A stretch of DNA of 11,252 bases from Methylobacterium sp. GTDB lineage: Bacteria; Pseudomonadota; Alphaproteobacteria; Rhizobiales; Beijerinckiaceae. Shown here piece after piece: positions 7,494 through 11,252 of this stretch. The notes under the pieces are model-generated. The model was not told the origin of the DNA. It worked only from the letters and a program-made list of their open reading frames with translations, and ran no database searches. A program made the position numbers and the translations under genes. The stretch lies in contig JAJKJG010000252.1 in NCBI GenBank assembly GCA_021154065.1, positions 1-11,252 on the forward strand. Direction: 5' to 3'. Each line of letters opens with the position of its first letter. Position 1 is the stretch's first letter.

Positions 7494-7972
7494 GCGCGGC
7501 CCGCCAGCGCCGCGAGCGCGCCGCCGTCGAGACGGTTCTTCGTCCAGCCTTCCATCGCGATGGCGCCGAGGCGCCGGTAGAAGGCGCGCGCCGGCTCGTT
7601 CCAGTCGAGCACCCCCCATTCGAGCCGCGCCAGATCCTCGGCGAGGCAGCGGCGGGCGAGATCGGCAAGGAGCGCCATGCCGATGCCGCGCCCGCGCAGC
7701 GCCGGGCGCACGAAGACGTCCTCGAGATGGATGCCGTGCCGGCCGCGGAAGGTCGAGAAGCTGTAGAACCACAGCGCGAAGCCGGCCGGCGCCCCGTCCC
7801 ATTCGGCGATGGCGCAGAACACCCGCGGGTTCTCGGCAAACAGCGCCGCCGCGAGCATCGCCTCGGTCGCGTCGACCTCGTGCGCCAGCCGCTCGTACTC
7901 GGCGAGCTCGCCGACGAGCGCCAGGATGAGCGCCGCATCGGCGCGAGCGGCGGGGCGGATCGACAGGCTCAA
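7490..7972 (-). CDS. GNAT family N-acetyltransferase
   Basis: This 160-residue protein is read from a TTG start. It opens LSIRPAARADAALILALVGELAEYER, has FYSFSTFRGRHGIHLEDVFVRP, then the acetyl-CoA pyrophosphate loop RGRGIGMALL at about 93-102. It ends with DWNEPARAFYRRLGA (Tyr132 at the usual catalytic or near-catalytic place). The FSTF-GIHLEDVFV pattern recalls the diamine/thialysine acetyltransferase (SAT1-like) subgroup, but the substrate is unknown. The TTG gives a family-typical (M)SLSIRPA start; the frame stays open to 8101, but that part overlaps the upstream gene and is not GNAT-like. A strong GGAGG lies 17 nt upstream and is instead well placed for a four-codon ORF at 7983. The stop overlaps folA (ATGA). 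Confidence 0.85.
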   Translation of the reverse strand: MSLSIRPAARADAALILALVGELAEYERLAHEVDATEAMLAAALFAENPRVFCAIAEWDGAPAGFALWFYSFSTFRGRHGIHLEDVFVRPALRGRGIGMALLADLARRCLAEDLARLEWGVLDWNEPARAFYRRLGAIAMEGWTKNRLDGGALAALAGRA

Positions 7973-7983
7973 GCCTGCACCAT
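7969..7983 (-). other. Four-codon mini-ORF overlapping the acetyltransferase start
   Basis: ATG at 7983 is preceded by GGAGG at a 6-nt spacing (GGAGGACGTCCATG), the best ribosome-binding site in this region. It encodes Met-Val-Gln-Ala and stops at TGA, which overlaps the TTG start of the GNAT gene as TTGA. Either it is a coupling uORF, or one base is missing and the real protein begins MVQA-LSLSIRP. Confidence 0.45.
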
Positions 7984-7989
7984 GGACGT

Positions 7990-8002
7990 CCTCCAACGGA
8001 GG
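7990..8002 (-). promoter_or_regulatory. Hairpin occluding the ribosome-binding site
   Basis: On the minus strand CCTCC-GTT-GGAGG forms a perfect 5-bp stem with a 3-nt loop in which the 3' arm is the Shine-Dalgarno sequence itself. If the hairpin forms in mRNA, translation of the mini-ORF, the acetyltransferase and coupled folA would be reduced. The stem is short, so the effect may be modest. Confidence 0.4.
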
Positions 8003-8064
8003 CGCGGCACCATACAAGAAAGGCCGGATGAGGCCAGCCGGGAGCGGCGCGCCGCGCCTGCCGG

Positions 8065-8766
8065 TCAGGGCGCCGCGCCGGCCGCTGCCGCGGTCGCCCA
8101 ATCGGGCGGCTCCTCGACGGGCGCGCTGAAGCGCTGGACGAGCTGCTCCATGATCGCCGCGCTCTCGCGCTCCTGCTCCTCGGGCGAGAGCTGACGGGGT
8201 ACGGGCGGCTCCTCGGGCAGCTCGCTCGCGAGGCGCGCGAGCTGCACCGCGGCATCAACCCGGCCCTCGACCTCCGTCGCGCCCGCGAGCATCTCCACGA
8301 GCGCCACCGCCTGGCCCATCTGGGCGAGCCGGAGGAGCTCGTGCCGGGGGAGGTCCGGCTCGCGCAGCCGCGCCGCGATGGCGTCGTACGTCGCGCGTGT
8401 CGCCTCCGACTCTGCGAGGGCGGCCGGAAGGTCCGCGGCGGCCGCATTCGTTCCCGGCCGGCGCCAGCCCCTCTGCTTGGCGACGCGGTGGACATAGCTC
8501 TCGTGACAGTCGAGCAGCACGGCGAGGTCGCCGACTTGGGCGCCGCTCTCGTAGATGCGCCGCGCCGGCCCCTCCTTCTCGGGCGGCAGCTTCGGCCTCG
8601 CGCGCGGCGCCTCCGGGTGGCGCCGCCAGCCGTATTTCTTGATCCAGTTGCGCAGCGTCTGCACCGACGTGCCGAGCTCGACCGCGATGTCCTCGAGCGT
8701 GCGCGCCGTCGTCTCGACGAGCACGCGCGCCCGCTCGATCGTGGCGGCATCGAAATAAGTCGGCAT
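8065..8766 (-). CDS. Protein with two tandem HTH-like segments, unknown function
   Basis: This 233-residue soluble protein contains two similar helix-turn-helix-like segments. The first, at about 24-49, includes LEDIAVELGTSVQTLRNWIK and then KYGWRRH. The second, at about 78-103, includes VGDLAVLLDCHESYVHRVAK and then QRGWRRP. Each pairs a DxAxxL helix with a recognition-like helix and ends in GWRR. A charged Pro-rich linker separates them. The C-terminal half is helical and Ala/Glu-rich without recognisable motifs. The N-terminal half resembles terminase-small-subunit or transposase-type HTH domains. The ATG at 8766 has GAGG 5 nt upstream; a GTG directly before it is possible. A promoter and an attenuator-like hairpin precede it. 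I do not recognise the family, so DNA binding is inferred. Confidence 0.75.
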   Translation of the reverse strand: MPTYFDAATIERARVLVETTARTLEDIAVELGTSVQTLRNWIKKYGWRRHPEAPRARPKLPPEKEGPARRIYESGAQVGDLAVLLDCHESYVHRVAKQRGWRRPGTNAAAADLPAALAESEATRATYDAIAARLREPDLPRHELLRLAQMGQAVALVEMLAGATEVEGRVDAAVQLARLASELPEEPPVPRQLSPEEQERESAAIMEQLVQRFSAPVEEPPDWATAAAAGAAP

Positions 8767-8787
8767 CACGGCCTCGCTGAAAATGAA

Positions 8788-8810
8788 AAAGCCGCCCCGG
8801 GGGCGGCTTT
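8788..8810 (-). terminator. Intrinsic terminator, possibly an attenuator in the leader of the two-HTH gene
   Basis: AAAGCCGCC (8788-8796) pairs with GGCGGCTTT (8802-8810), with one further C-G pair possible in the 5-nt loop. On the minus strand the stem is followed by TTTTTCATTTTC, a good T-tract. It lies 85 nt after the toxin stop and 21 nt before the start codon of the two-HTH gene. It can therefore end toxin-antitoxin transcripts, or attenuate transcription from the promoter at 8878-8906. Confidence 0.88.
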
Positions 8811-8877
8811 CGTGGGAGTGGGGGTCGTCGCGCGCGGGCCCGTGCGGCGGGCGCCTGCATTGCGGCAGCGTGCCGTC

Positions 8878-8906
8878 GTTCTACCGGAGGAGCGTCACGC
8901 TGTCAA
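8878..8906 (-). promoter_or_regulatory. Sigma-70-type promoter overlapping the end of the toxin gene
   Basis: On the minus strand TTGACA (8906-8901, a perfect -35) is followed after exactly 17 bp by TAGAAC (8883-8878, 4 of 6 -10 bases). Transcription would start near 8871 and give a leader of about 105 nt before the two-HTH start codon. The -35 box is also the Leu-Thr codon pair before the end of the toxin. Confidence 0.6.
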
Positions 8907-9257
8907 GGAATATTTCTGGAAAGGTCTGTCAGGCCAATCCCTGGAATAGGCAAGCGCCGTGTTCAGCGTCTCCATGGCCGCCTCGTCTAGACGGCCGACG
9001 ATACGGGTAATGTTGTCCCGCCGGATGGTCTCGATCCGGTCGGCTTGGATCAGCGAGGGCCGCTCGAGTCCGTTCGCCGCAGCCGGCGCGACGGGAACGC
9101 GGAACGGCGCCTCCCCGGCCTCGTCCGCGCTCGTTACGAGGCAGACCAGAACGGAAGGATGGTCGTCCAGCCCGACGGCCTGGACCACCACGGCCGGACG
9201 CGGCTTGCCGGCATAGATGCCCCGCTGGGCGACGATGACCACGTCGCCGCGGCGCAT
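8895..9257 (-). CDS. MazF/PemK-family toxin, likely mRNA endoribonuclease
   Basis: The 120-residue protein begins RRGDVVIVAQRGIYAGKPRPAVVVQA, the typical MazF/PemK/CcdB-like barrel start: RGDVV, then KPRPAVVVQ. FRVPVAPAAANGLERPSLIQADRI corresponds to the conserved segment GL..PS...D, with IETIRRDNITRIVGRLD after it. Members cleave mRNA at short single-stranded sites and are neutralised by an antitoxin that fills the RNA-binding groove. The ATG at 9257 overlaps the antitoxin stop (ATGA); a GTG one codon upstream is also possible. The C-terminal Leu-Thr codons double as a promoter -35 for the next gene. Length is normal and no disruption is seen, so the toxin appears intact. Target sequence cannot be predicted. 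Confidence 0.88.
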   Translation of the reverse strand: MRRGDVVIVAQRGIYAGKPRPAVVVQAVGLDDHPSVLVCLVTSADEAGEAPFRVPVAPAAANGLERPSLIQADRIETIRRDNITRIVGRLDEAAMETLNTALAYSRDWPDRPFQKYSLTA

Positions 9258-9553
9258 CACTTGAGGATGCCGTTGTTCTCCGCCTGGATTGCCTCGACCT
9301 CATCCAGGAGCGCCTGCTCGCGCGGATCGTCCTTGAGGCGGCGCGCGGCCTCTTCGGCCTTGGCGAGCCAGCGCGCGCGTTCGCCAGGCGGCAGGCGCGG
9401 CGGGAGCGCGCGACCTGGGCCCGTCCCGTTCCGAGCCTCGGAAGCCGGCCCCTCCTCGGACACGAGGTCGGCCAGAAGCTCGGGCACCGTCACGCCGCGG
9501 GCGGCGGCGCGGGCCTTCAGCCGCTCGACCGTCGCGGCCCCGATCTCGATCAT
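9257..9553 (-). CDS. Antitoxin of the MazF-type pair, ribbon-helix-helix-like N-terminus
   Basis: Read from the ATG at 9553, this 98-residue protein starts MIEIGAATVERLKARAAARG and continues VTVPELLADLV. That pattern of a short strand, helix, turn and helix fits a ribbon-helix-helix DNA-binding domain. The C-terminal half is charged and helical (ERARWLAKAEEAARRLKDD and onward), as expected for the toxin-binding arm. In-frame ATGs also exist at 9571 and 9559. I prefer 9553 because AGAGG lies about 8 nt upstream and the predicted transcription start (near 9571) leaves no leader for the first ATG. By family analogy it should repress its own operon; a 26-bp palindrome upstream is a candidate site. 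Its stop overlaps the toxin start. Confidence 0.82.
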   Translation of the reverse strand: MIEIGAATVERLKARAAARGVTVPELLADLVSEEGPASEARNGTGPGRALPPRLPPGERARWLAKAEEAARRLKDDPREQALLDEVEAIQAENNGILK

Positions 9554-9577
9554 GGCCATCCTCTGCGCCATGGAGGG

Positions 9578-9606
9578 AATCTAGGCGCGGGCGCCCGGAT
9601 TGTCGA
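9578..9606 (-). promoter_or_regulatory. Sigma-70-type promoter of the toxin-antitoxin operon
   Basis: On the minus strand TCGACA (9606-9601, 5 of 6 bases) is followed after 17 bp by TAGATT (9583-9578, 4 of 6). The start site would be near 9571, giving about an 18-nt leader to the ATG at 9553. The spacing and position directly before the antitoxin make it the best promoter candidate here. Confidence 0.55.
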
Positions 9607-9621
9607 GAATGCAACCGCATG

Positions 9622-9647
9622 GGTGCTGTCCTAACTAGGACAGCACC
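9622..9647. promoter_or_regulatory. 26-bp palindrome, candidate operator of the toxin-antitoxin operon
   Basis: Two perfect 12-bp arms (GGTGCTGTCCTA and its complement) flank a central AC. Symmetry extends by ATG/CAT if one bulged G is allowed. There is no T-run on either side, so a terminator is unlikely. It ends 15 bp upstream of the -35 box at 9606-9601, a position suited to an antitoxin or activator site. The binding protein is an inference. Confidence 0.5.
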
Positions 9648-9666
9648 ATCGCATGACCTGCGGAGT

Positions 9667-9807
9667 CGTCCGTCGATCGCATGGAAGCTTCGTGTTTCGG
9701 CGGCAGGGGGCTGTCAAGGACGGCCCGAAGGGCCGCCGCCTCTGGCGGTCGCGATCCTTGACAGCCCCCTGCCGCCGAAAAATCCTCATCCATGCGCTCG
9801 ACGGACG
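9667..9807. repeat. 141-bp nested inverted repeat, cruciform-like
   Basis: The inner arms, 9695-9720 and 9755-9780, are perfect 26-bp inverted copies (beginning TTTCGGCGGCAGG). The outer arms, 9667-9685 and 9789-9807, match at 18 of 19 positions. Inner and outer stems are separated by unpaired stretches of 9 and 8 nt. The 34-nt apex holds two more hairpins: CGGCCC-GAA-GGGCCG (9721-9735) and CCGCC-TCT-GGCGG (9736-9748). Both inner arms carry an outward-facing TTGACA. No flanking target duplication and no coding frame were found. It could be a MITE- or BIME-like mobile repeat or a structured RNA; the sequence alone does not decide. Confidence 0.85.
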
Positions 9808-9914
9808 GGCCTCGACGGAAAGCTTGCACGTCCGACCGAGCCGGCCGCTCCGGCCTCTTGAATTCGAGCCGAGGCACGGCGAGCCGGCGACCGGGAACGA
9901 TCATCATAATCATC

Positions 9915-9932
9915 TGTCGGTTGTCCACGATG
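9915..9932. repeat. Direct repeat, copy 1
   Basis: TGTCGGTTGTCCACGATG recurs at 10062-10079 with one difference (C to G at position 14), 147 bp apart. It probably belongs to the edge of a RIME-like repeat family. Confidence 0.7.
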
Positions 9933-10001
9933 CCTCATCATCATGATGGGCGCGGCGAGGGTGTGACGGGCGGCCGATCCGCCGCGCCTTCCCCGGCTTC
10001 C

Positions 10002-10056
10002 CCCTCACCCGCTCGCGCTTTCAGCGCGAGTCGGCCTCCCCCGCCAGGGGGTAGGC
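10002..10056. repeat. RIME-like palindromic intergenic element
   Basis: CCCTCACCC (10002-10010) is followed by a hairpin with 8-bp arms (CTCGCGCT-TTC-AGCGCGAG, 10012-10030). A second hairpin at 10034-10056 has a CCCCC-GCCA-GGGGG core and a GCC/GGC outer stem. CCCTCACCC, an arm-variable hairpin, a TCGGCCTCCC-type box and a second hairpin are, from memory, the architecture of repeats widespread in rhizobial intergenic DNA (RIME-type). Members are often wrongly annotated as small proteins. Confidence 0.65.
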
Positions 10057-10061
10057 AGGTG

Positions 10062-10079
10062 TGTCGGTTGTCCAGGATG
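10062..10079. repeat. Direct repeat, copy 2
   Basis: TGTCGGTTGTCCAGGATG matches the copy at 9915-9932 at 17 of 18 positions. It lies directly after the RIME-like hairpins and likely forms their flank. Confidence 0.7.
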
Positions 10080-10102
10080 ATGCGCGGCTTGCGCGACCCT
10101 CG

Positions 10103-10368
10103 TCAGGCGGCCTTCGCGGTGAGGAGGCCGGCTTCGTCCATCTCGCGGTGGAGGGCGATCGAGTCGAGGTCGAAGCCGTTCGGCCAAGCCGGAACGCCGC
10201 ATTCGACGAACACCCGCCGGAACAGGGCGGCGTCGCGCAACGGCTCGGCCATCGGCCCGCCTTCGGCGAGAACGTCGGAAAGGTCGCGCACGCCCTCGCG
10301 GCCGTTCGAGAAGCGCACCCAGGAGCGTCCAGCGCCTTCGCCTGCGCGACCTTGACGAGTTCGATCAT
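10103..10368 (-). pseudogene. DUF2442 family gene with an apparent frameshift
   Basis: The start is MIELVKVAQAKALD from the ATG at 10368, with AAAGG about 11 nt upstream. The rest of the protein continues in another frame as WVRFSNGREGVRDLSDVL, then MAEPLRDAALFRRVFV and VPAWPNGFDLDSIALH. These are the usual DUF2442 features, and the frame ends at 10103. The shift lies between about 10327 and 10321: 47 nt separate the ATG from the Trp codon, so one base is missing or two are extra. Repaired, the protein would have about 88 residues, normal for the family. DUF2442 genes often pair with DUF4160 in toxin-antitoxin-like couples, but no DUF4160 is present here. A sequencing error cannot be excluded. 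The start is 21 nt after the 37-residue ORF. Confidence 0.72.
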
Positions 10369-10389
10369 TCGAACGGGCCTTTGAGCCGC

Positions 10390-10503
10390 TTAATCGCGCG
10401 ACGGCGTGTCCCGCTCGATCCGCCGAAGCGCCAGCCATTGCGATCCCGCGAAAACAGCGACCAAGGCAAGAAGCCAGACGAGGTTCCAGTAATAATCCGG
10501 CAT
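10390..10503 (-). CDS. 37-residue single-pass membrane protein, hypothetical
   Basis: The protein reads MPDYYWNLVWLLALVAVF and continues AGSQWLALRRIERDTPSRD. One hydrophobic segment covers about 7-26, followed by a basic tail (RRIER) that predicts a cytoplasmic C-terminus. A strong GGAGG ribosome-binding site sits 6 nt before the ATG, inside the end of the preceding gene, whose stop is 1 nt upstream of the ATG. This arrangement with the 83-residue ORF and rpoD supports real expression. I do not recognise a family. Its size would make most gene finders miss it. Confidence 0.68.
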   Translation of the reverse strand: MPDYYWNLVWLLALVAVFAGSQWLALRRIERDTPSRD

Positions 10504-10504
10504 C

Positions 10505-10755
10505 TCAATCCTCCAGCTTTCGCACCGATCGTCGGGCGAGCCAGCACAGCAAGACGCCGACGACCATGAAGATAGTCGATCCGACCATCACCGGGAAGTC
10601 GATCGACCGCTGCTGCTGTAAGTAGGCGAGCGCAGGCTGCAGCAAGGCTGCAAGGACGAACGCCACACCCGCGTTGTTCAGAGCCGTCGCCGTTAGCTTG
10701 CGAGCTTCGTTACGCCCGGCCTTGCTGCCGCGCCGGCTTTCCTGCGGCTCGGCCA

Positions 10756-10756
<1 letters not shown>
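10505..10756 (-). CDS. 83-residue two-pass membrane protein, hypothetical
   Basis: After a charged start (residues 1-25, rich in Arg, Lys and Glu) come two hydrophobic segments: about 28-46 ([19 protein letters not shown]) and 55-74 ([20 protein letters not shown]). A basic tail RRSVRK follows, so both ends should face the cytoplasm. The ATG at 10756 overlaps the rpoD stop (ATGA), implying translational coupling to the sigma factor gene. The 37-residue membrane ORF follows after 1 nt. I do not recognise a family. Co-expression with rpoD does not by itself give it a role in transcription. Confidence 0.75.

Positions 10757-11252
<496 letters not shown>

Larger units (their letters stand above)
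9572..10102. other. Gene-free stretch of about 530 bp between the DUF2442 remnant and the toxin-antitoxin operon
   Basis: No open frame here looks like a protein; those present translate palindromic DNA. From low to high coordinates the stretch holds the toxin-antitoxin promoter, the 26-bp palindrome, a 141-bp nested inverted repeat, about 100 bp with only a small GGCCG-CTC-CGGCC hairpin and ATCAT-rich sequence, a first copy of an 18-bp direct repeat, a RIME-like double hairpin, and the second copy of the direct repeat. It looks like an accumulation of repeat elements. Confidence 0.7.

Noticed and set aside
8003..8064. Promoter for the acetyltransferase in the gap after the two-HTH gene
   Set aside because: TATGGT near 8010-8015 on the minus strand has no acceptable -35 at 16-18 bp.
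8255..8860. A 201-codon minus-strand frame starting with an Arg/Pro-rich segment
   Set aside because: It overlaps the two-HTH gene out of frame and is low in complexity. Only its first codons are mentioned as a possible leader peptide.
9667..9807. Integron attC-like recombination site
   Set aside because: The two-stem layout with unpaired spacers is superficially similar, but no RYYYAAC/GTTRRRY core sites and no integrase gene are present.
9635..9928. A 97-codon minus-strand frame in the repeat region
   Set aside because: Most of it translates the nested inverted repeat and its flanks; no conserved-looking protein feature or ribosome-binding site.
10021..10368. A 115-codon minus-strand frame running into the RIME-like element
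   Set aside because: Only its first ~14 codons look like DUF2442; the rest is the wrong frame and ends in translated repeat sequence, a common annotation artefact.

Overview
This is a high-GC window, and every gene I can support lies on the minus strand, so reading order runs from high to low coordinates. The gene content and order (rpoD; folA; hflK-hflC-DUF2065-degP; a methylcrotonyl-CoA-carboxylase-type alpha subunit; DUF1489) and a RIME-like palindromic repeat suggest an alphaproteobacterium, most likely of the Hyphomicrobiales (Rhizobiales). Genus cannot be set from the sequence alone.

Layout in transcription order. (1) 11252-10390: the 3' part of the primary sigma factor rpoD, followed by two tightly coupled small membrane-protein ORFs of 83 and 37 residues. 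(2) 10368-10103: a DUF2442 gene that appears frameshifted near its start. (3) 10102-9572: a gene-free stretch of about 530 bp full of dyad symmetry: a RIME-like double hairpin, an 18-bp direct repeat, a 141-bp nested inverted repeat with 26-bp perfect inner arms, and a 26-bp palindrome beside a good sigma-70 promoter. (4) 9553-8895: a type II toxin-antitoxin pair (ribbon-helix-helix-like antitoxin and MazF/PemK toxin) overlapping by ATGA. (5) 8906-8767: a promoter overlapping the toxin stop, then a leader of about 105 nt that contains an intrinsic terminator just before the next start codon. (6) 8766-7490: a protein with two HTH-like segments, then a GNAT acetyltransferase with an unusual start region. 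(7) 7493-2904: folA, then the membrane protein quality-control group hflK, hflC, DUF2065 and degP, closed by a 13-bp-stem terminator. (8) 2825-1: DUF924, the acyl-CoA carboxylase alpha subunit, and the start of a DUF1489 gene.

How the genes relate. HflK/HflC form the SPFH scaffold that restrains FtsH, and DegP is the periplasmic protease/chaperone, so hflK-hflC-DUF2065-degP is an envelope quality-control operon. Junctions rpoD/83-aa ORF, antitoxin/toxin, GNAT/folA and hflK/hflC all use the same ATGA overlap, which implies translational coupling.

No large undescribed system is evident. The best leads are the nested cruciform-like repeat, the attenuator-like leader before the two-HTH gene, the 37-residue membrane ORF behind rpoD, and the mini-ORF/TTG start of the acetyltransferase.
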